The notes beneath the pieces were generated by a model. That model was not told where the DNA came from. It did not search any database and worked only from the letters and a program-made list of their open reading frames with translations. A program made the position numbers and the translations under genes. Of a stretch of DNA of 64,000 bases, positions 37,785-46,750 are shown in pieces. Numbering within the stretch: position 1 is the stretch's first letter; the number at the start of each line of letters is the position of its first letter. The DNA is taken from positions 1,946,638 through 2,010,637 of the forward strand of contig CP166130.1 in the NCBI GenBank assembly GCA_041228335.1, written 5' to 3'. Source of the stretch: Alphaproteobacteria bacterium LSUCC0684 (GTDB lineage Bacteria; Pseudomonadota; Alphaproteobacteria; Puniceispirillales; UBA1172).

Positions 37785-38957
37785 TCAAGCACTCCGGTAA
37801 AGTTTGGTCATGACAAATTCCTTGTGACCCAGCGCTTCGGCTGCGGTCAGTCGGCCATTCGCCGTCCGGCGGATCATTTCAATCAGGGAATCGCCCGCCT
37901 CATCGATGGTCTGCTCCCGGCGCAGGACACCGGATACATCGACATCGACATGCTCGCCCATGGTGCGTATCGTGCGCGGGTTGCCGCTGATCTTGATGAC
38001 GGGGACGATCGGGTTGCCGATGACGTTACCCTGGCCGGTGGGGAAGGTATGCACGACATAGCCTGCCGCTCCCATGAGGGTGACGCATTCCGCCGCCGCC
38101 GATGACGTATCCATGAAATAGAGGCCAGGCCCCTTTTCCGGTGATTCCGCCGGGCCAAGTGCATCGATATAGGTGGAGGTGCGGCCGATCTTCTCGAGAT
38201 TGCCGAGGGCCTTTTCCTCAATCGTCGTCAGGCCGCCTTCGATATTCCCCTTGGTCGGCTGGGATTCCGAAAGATCGGAGGTCTTGAACGGCTCGATGAC
38301 TTCATCCTGATAGGCCTGCCAGATCTTCATGAACTTGTCACCGGCTTCGGGGGTTGCGGCGCGGGCCTTGCACAGATGCTCGGCACCGGTGATTTCCGAT
38401 GTCTCCCCAAAACAGCCATAGATCCCCCTGGGCAGAAGCTTGTCGTACATATTGCCGACGGTGGGGCAGGAAGACAGCCCGGTGGTGGTATCGCTTTCAC
38501 CGCATTTGGTGGAAACCCACAGCTCGGACATGTCGCATTCCTCGCGCAGGTATTCGCTGGTCATGTGGACGAATTCCTTCGCCGTCCGGGAGGCAGCGGC
38601 AACGGTGTTGATATCCCCGTTCTGCTCGATGGAGAACCCCGCGACCGGCTTGCCGGTCTTGGCGATCCCGTCGACGATGCGCTGGGTCCAGCCGGGTTCG
38701 ATCCCGATCACGACACAAGCGGCGATATTCGGGTTGGCGCCGGTGCCGATAATGGTGCGGAAATGCAGCTCCAGATCCTCGCCGAACTGAAGCCGACCAT
38801 ACGAATGGGGCAGCGCCATCGTGCCCTTGATGTTGTTTGCAACGGATTCGCAGGCGGCGTTTGAGATATCATCCACCGGCAGGATGGCAACATAATTGCG
38901 AACACCGACCCGGCCATTTTCGCGTCTGTAGCCAAAAAACGAATTATTGGATGCCAT
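37785..38957 (-). CDS. suyB: (R)-sulfolactate sulfo-lyase, large subunit
   Basis: SuyB is the catalytic subunit, UxaA/altronate dehydratase type, of the enzyme that cleaves (R)-sulfolactate to pyruvate and sulfite. Characteristic segments are [40 protein letters not shown] (20 residues), [18 protein letters not shown] and [20 protein letters not shown] (20 residues). At 390 residues it is normal for SuyB. The small subunit gene suyA lies nine bases upstream. It differs from altronate dehydratase in context rather than fold, and the neighbouring dehydrogenases make sulfolactate the clear choice. Confidence 0.92.
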   Translation of the reverse strand: MASNNSFFGYRRENGRVGVRNYVAILPVDDISNAACESVANNIKGTMALPHSYGRLQFGEDLELHFRTIIGTGANPNIAACVVIGIEPGWTQRIVDGIAKTGKPVAGFSIEQNGDINTVAAASRTAKEFVHMTSEYLREECDMSELWVSTKCGESDTTTGLSSCPTVGNMYDKLLPRGIYGCFGETSEITGAEHLCKARAATPEAGDKFMKIWQAYQDEVIEPFKTSDLSESQPTKGNIEGGLTTIEEKALGNLEKIGRTSTYIDALGPAESPEKGPGLYFMDTSSAAAECVTLMGAAGYVVHTFPTGQGNVIGNPIVPVIKISGNPRTIRTMGEHVDVDVSGVLRREQTIDEAGDSLIEMIRRTANGRLTAAEALGHKEFVMTKLYRSA

Positions 38958-38966
38958 TTGTGTCTC

Positions 38967-39254
38967 CTACCAGCGCTTGGTTTTCAGATTATGGACATGA
39001 ATGTGATCACCCTTGCCCGTTGCCGCGACGATGCGGCCGATATCCTGTGCGTATTTGATCACCGTGTCGCCTTCGGCAAGATCCTTGAGCGCCACTTTAT
39101 GTCCGATTGGCACATCGTGATTGACCGTCATGGTGAAGTCGGTGTTGTTCTCGGTCACAACGCAGAGCATCTCCGTCCCTGCCTTCAGGCCTTCGACAAC
39201 CACAACGCCGACATTGTCTCCATCGTGATGCACGAGAAGATGAGGTTCCGTCAT
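38967..39254 (-). CDS. suyA: (R)-sulfolactate sulfo-lyase, small subunit
   Basis: A 95-residue SAF-domain protein that forms the sulfo-lyase with SuyB. It has the UxaA N-terminal-like pattern LLVHHDGDNVGVVVVEGLKA and NHDVPIGHKVALKDLAEGD, ending with HVHNLKTKRW, a family signature. It is first of the suyA-suyB-slcC-comC unit, preceded by a promoter at 39353-39325. Confidence 0.92.
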   Translation of the reverse strand: MTEPHLLVHHDGDNVGVVVVEGLKAGTEMLCVVTENNTDFTMTVNHDVPIGHKVALKDLAEGDTVIKYAQDIGRIVAATGKGDHIHVHNLKTKRW

Positions 39255-39324
39255 CTTTAATTCCCCTTAGTGAAATGGTGATGGCCCTTACTCTACTGCG
39301 TCCGGGCAAAATCACAAGCAGGTT

Positions 39325-39353
39325 TGATTATTCCTGATTATTTGGCTAGCCAA
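39325..39353 (-). promoter_or_regulatory. suyA promoter with overlapping palindromic operator
   Basis: On the minus strand TTGGCT (39353-39348) and TAATCA (39330-39325) are separated by 17 bases. The -35 is part of a perfect 12-base palindrome TTGGCTAGCCAA (39342-39353), a good position for a repressor or activator of the sulfolactate operon. The DMT gene starts in the opposite direction 50 bases away and could share it. Confidence 0.45.
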
Positions 39354-39405
39354 GGTTAAAAAATGGGACCAGACTGGCGTCCGATGAACATTTGGTGGAT
39401 CTGTC

Positions 39406-40347
39406 TTGAAGGAATCAGCACGAACCCAGGCCTTTCCGGCAACCGGCAACAGGGATGGCCATTCTCTTCGCGGGATGGTCCTCATGGCGCTGGCGATGCT
39501 GATGATTCCCGCCATCGATGTGTTTGCCAAACTGCTCGGCCAGACGATGTCACCGGGGCAGGTGGTGTGGTTCCGCTTTTTCGTCCAGAGCCTCCTGATC
39601 ACGCCGATCATCCTTTATCTCGGGGAATGGCGGGTGTCGCCAGGCACCGTGAAGGTGCAGATCGCCCGCGGGGTGCTGATCGCGGCGGCCACCCTCTTCT
39701 TCTTCGCGGCGCTGAACTATCTGTCCATCGCGGCGGCCATTGCCATCTTTTTCATTGAACCGATGATCCTGACCATTCTCTCGGTCATCTTTCTGGGTGA
39801 GACCATCCGGATGCGGCGGATCTTTGCCATTCTGGCAGGTTTCGTCGGCGCGCTGATCGTCATCCGGCCAAGTTTTGCCGCGGTCGGTTTGCCGGCGCTT
39901 CTGCCTCTTGCAACGGCGGTGTGCTTTGCCTTTTATGTGATGCTGACCCGGACCCTGACCGAACGGGTCAATCCTTTTCAGATGCAGTGGATGGTCGGGC
40001 TGTCGGCGCTGACCGTCATGTCTCTTGCGCTGGTGCTGGGTGAATTCTCCGGCATTGATGTGTTCAGGGCCTCCCTGCCCGAAGGGATTGAGATCGCCTG
40101 GGTGTTCAGCCTTGGCCTGATCGCAACGGTGGGGCATCTGATGCTGGTTCTGGCGGTGCGCGATGCGCCCACCAGCCTGCTTGCGCCCTTCCAGTATCTT
40201 GAGATCATCGGGGCAACGGTGTTCGGCTATCTCGTCTTTGACAATATCCCTGATCTTGAAACCATTCTCGGTGTTGCCGTCATCGTTGCCTCGGGGCTCT
40301 ATCTTTTCCACCGGGAATCCGTCAATGCCCGAAAAGGGCAGGATTGA
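39406..40347 (+). CDS. DMT-superfamily (EamA) permease
   Basis: A 313-residue membrane protein with two EamA repeats and about ten segments: IPAIDVFAKLLGQTMSPGQV near the start and GATVFGYLVFDNIPDLETIL (20 residues) near the end. It is divergent from suyA, so sulfolactate or a sulfonate could be its substrate, but this is only a positional guess. The start is uncertain: TTG 39406 follows GGTGGA, while ATG 39475 begins just before the first membrane segment. Confidence 0.8.
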   Translation: MKESARTQAFPATGNRDGHSLRGMVLMALAMLMIPAIDVFAKLLGQTMSPGQVVWFRFFVQSLLITPIILYLGEWRVSPGTVKVQIARGVLIAAATLFFFAALNYLSIAAAIAIFFIEPMILTILSVIFLGETIRMRRIFAILAGFVGALIVIRPSFAAVGLPALLPLATAVCFAFYVMLTRTLTERVNPFQMQWMVGLSALTVMSLALVLGEFSGIDVFRASLPEGIEIAWVFSLGLIATVGHLMLVLAVRDAPTSLLAPFQYLEIIGATVFGYLVFDNIPDLETILGVAVIVASGLYLFHRESVNARKGQD

Positions 40348-40421
40348 GACTGGTCAAATCCGTTGTTTGGCGATAAGTTCACGTCAGTGCCTTGCTCATC
40401 ACTGCCGCGAGACGTCTTGCC

Positions 40422-41960
40422 ATGCCTCTGCTTTCTGCTGAGAACATCACCAAGAAATTTGGCCATTTCGCCGCCAATGATGAGGTGAGTTTTGCCATCG
40501 AGCCAGGTTCGATTCATGCCTTGCTTGGGGAGAACGGCGCCGGAAAATCAACCTTCGTCAAGATGCTCTATGGCGTGCTTCAGCCGGATGAAGGCCGTTT
40601 TTTCTGGCAGGGCCGGCCTCTCCGGATCACGTCGCCGAAAATGGCCCGCGCCCTTGGCATTGCCATGGTTTTCCAGCATTTCTCGCTTTTTCCGGCCCTG
40701 ACGGTGGCGGAGAATATCGCCCTTGCCATGGATGATGCGGATACGCTTTCGGCCTTGCGCCACCGCATCAGGGAGGCGTCAGACCACTGGGGTCTTGCCA
40801 TCAATCCTGATCGGCCGGTGGGGGAGCTGTCGGTGGGGGAGCAGCAGCGGGTTGAGATTCTGCGCTGCCTCCTGCAGGACCCGAAACTGCTCATCATGGA
40901 TGAGCCGACATCGGTGCTGACGCCGCAGGAAAGCTTGCGTCTCTTCGATGTGTTGAGGCGCCTTGCCGCCGATGGCTGCGCGATCCTCTATATCAGCCAC
41001 AAACTTGATGAGATCATGGAACTCACCGAAAAGGCCACCATCCTGCGCGGTGGCCGGAATGTCGGTGAAGTCATCCCGCGCCAGAGCAGCACCCGGGATA
41101 TGGCGGAGATCATGGTGGGGGATGCCGTGGACTGGATCGAACGCCGCAAAACCCATGATAGTGACACAAGCAAGCCGCCGCTCTTTGAACTGATCGGATT
41201 GAATCGCCCCGCCGCCTCGGCTTTCGCAACCCCGCTTCGGGATATCCATCTCAGCGTCCGGCCGGGTGAGATCCTCGGCATCGCCGGCATTTCCGGCAAT
41301 GGCCAGGAAGAACTGGCTGAGGCGCTCTCCGGTGAATGGCTTTCCCCCGATCCGGCGATGATCCGGCTTGATGGGGAGAATATCGGCCATACAGGGCCGG
41401 AGCGCCGCCGCCAGATGGGGCTTGAAACCGTGCCGGAAGAACGCAACGGTCATGCCGCCGTCCCGGATATGACCATGGTGGAAAACACCTTTCTTACCCA
41501 GTATTTCCGCTTCAGCACCGGCACTTCATGGCTTCGGCGTCAGCTTGCCCATCCCGGCCTCGGGCAGGACGCGACCGAGATGATCATCCGCACCGCCGAT
41601 GTCCGCACCCCCCGTTCCAACCCCCGGGCCAACCAGCTGTCGGGGGGCAACCTGCAGAAATTCATCATGGGCCGGATGCTTTCGACCAGGCCGCTTGTGG
41701 CGGTGATATCCCAGCCGACCTGGGGCGTGGATGTGGGCGCGGCCACAGCCATCCGCCGCGCGTTGCTGCAACTGGCCGAAACTGGCTGCGCCATCATTCT
41801 CATCAGCCAGGATCTTGAAGAGATTTTCGGGCTGGCCACGCGCATTGCTGCCCTCAATAACGGCCGCCTGACCGAAGGATATCCCGCCGCCGATCTTACC
41901 GCCGAAGATATCGGGTTGATGATGGGCGGTGCTGCATCCGAAGAGGAGGCGCGCGCATGA
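40422..41960 (+). CDS. ABC importer ATPase with two cassettes (BMP/nucleoside type)
   Basis: A 512-residue protein with two fused ATP-binding cassettes. The first has Walker A GENGAGKST, signature ELSVGEQQRVEIL and Walker B LLIMDEPTSV. The second is degenerate at Walker A (GISGNGQEE) but has signature QLSGGNLQKFIMGR, as in RbsA-like nucleoside or sugar importers. ATG 40422 begins the first family segment; a frame extending ten codons upstream has no support. It heads a four-gene unit with two permeases and a BMP-family binding protein. Confidence 0.92.
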   Translation: MPLLSAENITKKFGHFAANDEVSFAIEPGSIHALLGENGAGKSTFVKMLYGVLQPDEGRFFWQGRPLRITSPKMARALGIAMVFQHFSLFPALTVAENIALAMDDADTLSALRHRIREASDHWGLAINPDRPVGELSVGEQQRVEILRCLLQDPKLLIMDEPTSVLTPQESLRLFDVLRRLAADGCAILYISHKLDEIMELTEKATILRGGRNVGEVIPRQSSTRDMAEIMVGDAVDWIERRKTHDSDTSKPPLFELIGLNRPAASAFATPLRDIHLSVRPGEILGIAGISGNGQEELAEALSGEWLSPDPAMIRLDGENIGHTGPERRRQMGLETVPEERNGHAAVPDMTMVENTFLTQYFRFSTGTSWLRRQLAHPGLGQDATEMIIRTADVRTPRSNPRANQLSGGNLQKFIMGRMLSTRPLVAVISQPTWGVDVGAATAIRRALLQLAETGCAIILISQDLEEIFGLATRIAALNNGRLTEGYPAADLTAEDIGLMMGGAASEEEARA

Positions 41961-43063
41961 TCCGTCTTGTCCCGCGAACAGATCCCTCGCCATGGCTTGC
42001 CGTGATCAGCCCGGTTGCGGCCATCGTTGCAACGGTGCTGGCCGGGGCGCTCATCTTCGGTCTGCTTGGATATGACGCCGCGGAGTCGCTCTATCATTTC
42101 TTCATCTCGCCCCTGAGCCGTATTGACCGGATCACCGATCTGGTGGTCAAGGCCTGCCCGCTGATGATCATCGCGCTGGGGCTGGTCTTCTGCTATCGCG
42201 CGAATATCTGGAATATCGGCGCCGAAGGGCAGTATATCATCGGCGCGCTGGCGGCGGGATGGCTGGCGCTGTCCTTTCCGGATGCCACCTCGCCGCTGCT
42301 TCTTGTTGGGATGATGGCCATCGCCCTTCTTGCCGGGGCGGCCTGGGCGGCCATCGCCGCCTTGTGCAAGACGATCTTCAACGCCAATGAAATTCTTGTC
42401 ACGCTGATGCTCTCCTATGTCGCGGCGCTGGTGATGGATGTGCTGGTCCGCGGCCCTCTTCGTGATCCGATGGCTTTCGGCTTTCCGCTGACGCCCATGT
42501 ATCCCGATGCCGGGCTCATCTCCCGCATGCCGCTGCCCGGGCTTGGCTATATCGGCCAGCTTCACTACGGCGTGCTGATCGCCTTTGCGCTGGCGCCGCT
42601 GGCGTGGTGGCTCCTTAACCGGACGTTGCCGGGTTTCCAGGTCAAGGTCATGGGGTCCTCTCCCCGGGCAGGGCGGTTTGCCGGCTTCAGCCAGGCCCGG
42701 ACAACGATTGCCGTGCTTCTTCTCTCCGGCGCGCTGGCCGGGCTGGCGGGCATGATCGAGGTGTCCGCCAATATCGGCCAGCTCCAGCCCAATGTTTCCT
42801 TCGGCTACGGGTTCACGGCGATCATCGTCGCCTTTCTTGCGCGGCTCAATCCCGTCGGGGTCATTTTCGCCGGGCTTCTGGTGGCCATGGCTGAACTTGG
42901 CGGCGACAATGCCCAGATAGCCCTTGGCATCCCGAAAGTGGTGACCGGGCTTTTCAAGGGGATATTGCTTTTCTTCCTGCTGGCCGGGGCCACGCTTCAG
43001 CATTACCGCATCATCTGGCAACCTCGCTTGCAGCAGACACAACCGTCAGAGACATCATCATGA
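41957..43063 (+). CDS. ABC importer permease 1 (BMP/nucleoside type)
   Basis: A 368-residue permease of the RbsC-like family that accompanies BMP-type binding proteins, with about nine hydrophobic segments and the family segments NIWNIGAEGQYIIGAL and FNANEILVTLMLSYVAALVM (20 residues). The ATG overlaps the ATPase stop by four bases, and its own stop overlaps the next permease in the same way, indicating strict coupling. Confidence 0.9.
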   Translation: MIRLVPRTDPSPWLAVISPVAAIVATVLAGALIFGLLGYDAAESLYHFFISPLSRIDRITDLVVKACPLMIIALGLVFCYRANIWNIGAEGQYIIGALAAGWLALSFPDATSPLLLVGMMAIALLAGAAWAAIAALCKTIFNANEILVTLMLSYVAALVMDVLVRGPLRDPMAFGFPLTPMYPDAGLISRMPLPGLGYIGQLHYGVLIAFALAPLAWWLLNRTLPGFQVKVMGSSPRAGRFAGFSQARTTIAVLLLSGALAGLAGMIEVSANIGQLQPNVSFGYGFTAIIVAFLARLNPVGVIFAGLLVAMAELGGDNAQIALGIPKVVTGLFKGILLFFLLAGATLQHYRIIWQPRLQQTQPSETSS

Positions 43064-43971
43064 CCGCCTTGATTCTCACCGTGCTTGCCACTTCGATCCC
43101 GCTGCTTCTCGCCGCTAACGGGGAGCTGATTGCCGAACGATCAGGCGTGCTCAACCTCGGGGTGGAAGGCATGATGCTGATGGGGGCGGTGGCGGCGCTC
43201 GGCATGGTTCTCTATACAGGCAACCCCTATACCGGCATCATCGCGGGCGCGCTGGCCGGGATGGCGGTATCGCTCATCTTTGCTTTCTTTGCCGTGACGC
43301 TGCTGACCAATCAGGTCGCCACCGGCCTTGCGCTGACGATCTTTGCCACCGGGTTTTCGGGGCTTGCCGGGGCGCCGCTCGTGGGCAAGACCAGCGAATC
43401 ACTCCCCAGGATCATCATTCCCTTCCTGTCGGATCTGCCGGGGGTCGGTGAAATTCTCTTTGCCCAGGATCTTTTGTTCTATCTCGCATTCTTGATCATC
43501 GCGGGCACGTCCTGGTTTCTTCGCAAGACGCGATCAGGGATGATTCTCCGCGCGGTTGGCGACAATCACGACAGCGCCCATGCGCTTGGCTATTCGGTGG
43601 CCCGGGTGCGCTGGATGGCGGTGGCGTTTGGCGGCCTCTGCGCCGGGATGGGCGGGGCGTATATCCCGCTGGTGCTGACCCCGCACTGGTCCGAAGGCAT
43701 GACCGCAGGCCGCGGATGGATCGCGCTGGCGCTGGTGGTGTTTGCCTCCTGGATGCCGTCGCGGGTGATTATCGGGGCGTTGATTTTCGGCGGCATCACC
43801 ATCATGCAGCTGGCAGGTCAGGCGCGGGGCTGGGCTATTCCATCACAGGTCTTGTCAATGCTGCCATATCTTGCCACTATCATCGCGCTGGTTCTGATTT
43901 CGATGCGTGGAAGATCATCGTATCTGACCGTGCCCGCCTGTATCGGGAAACCTTTCCATCCAGGCAGCTAG
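43060..43971 (+). CDS. ABC importer permease 2 (BMP/nucleoside type)
   Basis: A 303-residue permease, partner of the preceding one. Typical segments are LANGE-like LLAANGELIAERSGVLNLGV (20 residues), EGMMLMGAVAALG and RAVGDNHDSAHALGYSV. About eight membrane segments are visible. The coupled start (ATGA) fixes the N-terminus. The binding protein gene follows after 58 bases. Confidence 0.9.
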   Translation: MTALILTVLATSIPLLLAANGELIAERSGVLNLGVEGMMLMGAVAALGMVLYTGNPYTGIIAGALAGMAVSLIFAFFAVTLLTNQVATGLALTIFATGFSGLAGAPLVGKTSESLPRIIIPFLSDLPGVGEILFAQDLLFYLAFLIIAGTSWFLRKTRSGMILRAVGDNHDSAHALGYSVARVRWMAVAFGGLCAGMGGAYIPLVLTPHWSEGMTAGRGWIALALVVFASWMPSRVIIGALIFGGITIMQLAGQARGWAIPSQVLSMLPYLATIIALVLISMRGRSSYLTVPACIGKPFHPGS

Positions 43972-44029
43972 GAAAGAGAAGGAGACCGGTCAAGGCAGCC
44001 CTGTGCCTTGCCATTTCAAGGAGGATTTA

Positions 44030-45121
44030 ATGTTTCGCAAACTCATCGCCCTGACAGCAGGCATCATCGCCATGTTGACTGCCGCCACGGCTTCGGCTGA
44101 GCCGACAAAAGTCGGGTTCGTCTATCTGACAACCCCGGGAGATCACGGCTGGACCTACGCTCATGAGCTGGGCCGGCAGATGGTCGAAAAGCATTTCGGC
44201 AACAACGTGGTCACCACCTATGTTGAAAATGTCCCCGAAGGCCCTGACGCTACCCGCGTGATCCGTGAACTTGCCCAGCAGGGGAACGAGATCATCTTCA
44301 CCACTTCCTTCGGGTATATGGACCCGACCCTCAAGGTCGCGAAGGAATTCCCGAATGTGAAATTCGAACACATGACCGGGTACAAGCGGACCCCGAACAT
44401 GGCCACCGGCAATATCCGGTTCTATGAAGGCCGCTATGTTCAGGGTGTTGTCGCCGGGATGATGACCAAATCCAACAAGATCGGCTATATCGGCGCCTAC
44501 CCGATTTCCGAAGTCATCATGGGGATCAATGCGTTCGCCCAGGGGCTTCGTTCAACCAATCCTGACGCCTCGATTTCCGTCATCTGGGCCAATACCTGGT
44601 ATGATCCGGTGAAGGAAGCCGACGCCGCCAAGGTTCATATTGCCGAAGGTGCCGATATTCTGGCCCAGCATACCGACAGCCCGGCCATGCTCCAGATTGC
44701 ACAAAAGAATGGCGCGCTTGGTTTTGGCCAGTCCACCAATATGGAAGCTTTTGCACCGGACGCCCAGCTGTTCGCCTCGATCAACAACTGGGGTCCGTAT
44801 TACATTGAGCGGATCGAAGCCTTGCGCAACGGCAGCTGGTCCACCGGCGACGGCCCTGATCACTGGGCCGGCAACACCTGGGGCGGTCTTGCCAGCGACA
44901 TGCTTGTCCTCTCGGAGTTCAAGAACATGCCGGCAGATGTTGCCGCCGCCGCCCGGGATGCCATGGAAGGCATCCGGTCAGGCAAGATCAAGATCTTTGC
45001 CGGCCCGCTCAAGGACAATACCGGCAAAGAGGTGATCGGCGCCGGGGAAGAGCTTGATGACGGCGCGCTTTGGGGGATGAATTACTACCTCCAGGGCGTC
45101 AACGGCAAAATCCCGGGCTAG
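44030..45121 (+). CDS. BMP-family ABC substrate-binding protein
   Basis: A 363-residue periplasmic protein of the BmpA/Med/PnrA family, whose known members bind nucleosides or purines. A signal peptide ends at TASAEP, followed by KVGFVYLTTPGDHGWTYAHE (20 residues) and ELAQQGNEIIFTTSFGYMD. AAGGAGG at 44019-44025 places the start at ATG 44030; nine upstream in-frame codons are not used. It is last in its operon, followed by a strong terminator. The ligand is not known. Confidence 0.9.
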   Translation: MFRKLIALTAGIIAMLTAATASAEPTKVGFVYLTTPGDHGWTYAHELGRQMVEKHFGNNVVTTYVENVPEGPDATRVIRELAQQGNEIIFTTSFGYMDPTLKVAKEFPNVKFEHMTGYKRTPNMATGNIRFYEGRYVQGVVAGMMTKSNKIGYIGAYPISEVIMGINAFAQGLRSTNPDASISVIWANTWYDPVKEADAAKVHIAEGADILAQHTDSPAMLQIAQKNGALGFGQSTNMEAFAPDAQLFASINNWGPYYIERIEALRNGSWSTGDGPDHWAGNTWGGLASDMLVLSEFKNMPADVAAAARDAMEGIRSGKIKIFAGPLKDNTGKEVIGAGEELDDGALWGMNYYLQGVNGKIPG

Positions 45122-45142
45122 AGCTCCATCGCACAAAACCTG

Positions 45143-45170
45143 AAAAAGCAGCCCTCGTGGCTGCTTTTTT
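45143..45170 (+). terminator. Rho-independent terminator of the BMP operon
   Basis: AAGCAGCC (45146-45153) pairs with GGCTGCTT (45159-45166) around the loop CTCGT, flanked by an A run before and a run of six T residues that ends at 45170. It is a strong, bidirectional-looking terminator 22 bases after the binding-protein stop. Confidence 0.9.
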
Positions 45171-45234
45171 GCATCACCGCAGGTTTAATTCCGCCGCCAT
45201 GCTCCCATATAAAAGATGGAAAAAGGAGCATATC

Positions 45235-45714
45235 ATGATCAAAGGTCTTCACCACAAAGCCTATCGTTGCCGGAACAGCCATGAAACCCGGGCTTTTTAT
45301 GAAGATTTTCTCGGCCTTCCGCTCGCCGGGGCCCTGGAAATCAAGGAAACCAAAACCGGCCGTGAAACCCGTGTGCTGCATTCCTTCTACCAGATGGGTG
45401 ACGGGTCCTATATTGCGTTTTTCGAAGCCCCGGACCGCGCCTTCGAATTCAAGGACCACCATGATTATGATCTTCATCTCGCCCTTGAAGTGAGCATGGA
45501 GGAACTCCACGACATGTTTGAACGTGGCAAGGCCGAGGGGATTGAAACCCGGGGCATTTCGGACCATGGTTTCATCTCGTCGATCTATTTCAGGGACCCG
45601 AACGGGTATGTGGTCGAACTGACCGCGAAAAAACCCAACCACGACGACATGCTTTTCCCGGGCAACCCCGAAGCAAGGTCTATTCTTGAGCGCTGGAATC
45701 CCGCCGCCTCCTGA
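45235..45714 (+). CDS. VOC-superfamily (glyoxalase/dioxygenase-like) protein
   Basis: A 159-residue single-domain VOC protein. The first repeat begins IKGLHHKAYRC, with a possible ligand His, and RAFYEDFLGLPLAG. The second has DLHLALEV and ends RDPNGYVVELTAK with a likely ligand Glu. AAGGAG at 7 bases fixes ATG 45235; the reading frame is open far upstream through the terminator, but this is not coding. Substrate unknown; it may act as an isomerase, lyase or dioxygenase. It is isolated by the terminator before it and the repeat region after it. Confidence 0.78.
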   Translation: MIKGLHHKAYRCRNSHETRAFYEDFLGLPLAGALEIKETKTGRETRVLHSFYQMGDGSYIAFFEAPDRAFEFKDHHDYDLHLALEVSMEELHDMFERGKAEGIETRGISDHGFISSIYFRDPNGYVVELTAKKPNHDDMLFPGNPEARSILERWNPAAS

Positions 45715-46087
45715 AGCATCCCCCCAACCCTCATCCGAACCCGTGGGGCGCAACATCTCGCCCCCGGGGCACCTCACGCGAAAGAAGGCCAGCGCCGCCG
45801 CCAAGAGGAAAGAAAAGCGCATTTATTATCTAACCTATTGATATATAACAATAATACATGGTCAATCGACGGCTGCGAGGCGCTGTCCTGCCGCCGCCAA
45901 CCCTTTTTTCCCGAAACGAACCCATTTTCCTGTTTCTTGCGCTGGAACCAACCGTTTCAGGTACCGTTGATCTGCCATGATGGGGATTGAACCCGCTTCA
46001 TCGCCGAAGTAGATTCTCCCTGTATCGACGCGACGTGAAGCCATCCCGGCATCAGGCCCAGTCAGCCCCGGCCAGACACAGACCCGG

Positions 46088-46135
46088 CCAGGTACAGGCT
46101 CGTCCAGGTACAGGCTCGTCCAGGTACAGGCCCAG
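46088..46135. repeat. three tandem copies of a 16-bp unit
   Basis: CCAGGTACAGGCTCGT and near-identical copies start at 46088, 46104 and 46120. The last copy diverges at its end. They are the first repeat family in the gene-poor segment. Confidence 0.85.
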
Positions 46136-46283
46136 CCTGATCCCGGGGGCATCGCGGCGGCGACCGGCCAGCCGGTATATTTACATGATGAAAAAAAAAC
46201 CGGCACCGATACTGGTTTTGTCCGGCAATCATCTTGTCCGCGATATGGTCTTTGTCGCGGCGGCAGGCAGGACGGCCTTAACG

Positions 46284-46680
46284 TCTTCCGGGCAGGTCTT
46301 GGAAAGTCGTTGAAGGCAAGACTGTCCAGGTGATGGGGTCAGTGCGGTTCCTGATCTGCCCCCGGGCAGGTAAGACGGGCTCCATGTCCTCCGGGCGCGT
46401 CAGGGAAAGTCGTTCAAGGCAAGACTGTCCAACCGATAGGCCGGGATCAGGGCTGTTCCTGATCGCCCCCGGGCAGGTAAGACGGGCTCCATGTCCTCCG
46501 GGCGCGTCAGGGAAAGTCGTTGAAGGCAAGACTGTCCAGGTGATGGGGTCAGTGCTGTTCCTGATCGCCCCCGGGCAGGTAAGACGAGCTCCATGTCCTC
46601 CGGGCGCGTCAGGGAAAGTCGTTCAAGGCAAGACTGTCCAGGTGATGGGATCAGGGCTGTTCCTGATCGCCCCCGGGCAG
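46284..46680. repeat. four tandem hairpin-forming units of 102-107 bp
   Basis: Four copies of a unit start their left arm at 46288, 46391, 46498 and 46600. In copies 2-4 the arm CCGGGCG-CG-TCAGGGAA pairs with TTCCTGA-T-CGCCCCCGG at the other side of the unit (ending 46472, 46574, 46676). In copy 1 the left arm reads GGGCAG and the right arm CTGCCC, so both sides changed together. An inner AGTC/GACT pair flanks the sequence GTTGAAGGCAA (or GTTCAAGGCAA). Unit lengths are not multiples of three. It looks like a tandem array of folded elements, DNA or RNA. Confidence 0.85.
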
Positions 46681-46750
46681 GTGAGGCAAGGAAAACAACA
46701 CTGTTTTCCACCACGGCTTGCCCCGTCTTGCTCCACCATGGCCTGCCCCG

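Noticed and set aside
45862-46206. 114-residue open frame on the minus strand with a somewhat basic C-terminus
   Set aside because: The N-terminal half runs through the 16-bp tandem repeats, no ribosome site is visible and no family is recognisable.
46284-46680. Integron attC-like cassette sites
   Set aside because: Arms can fold, but the conserved attC core ends are not present, units contain no cassettes, and no integrase gene is nearby.
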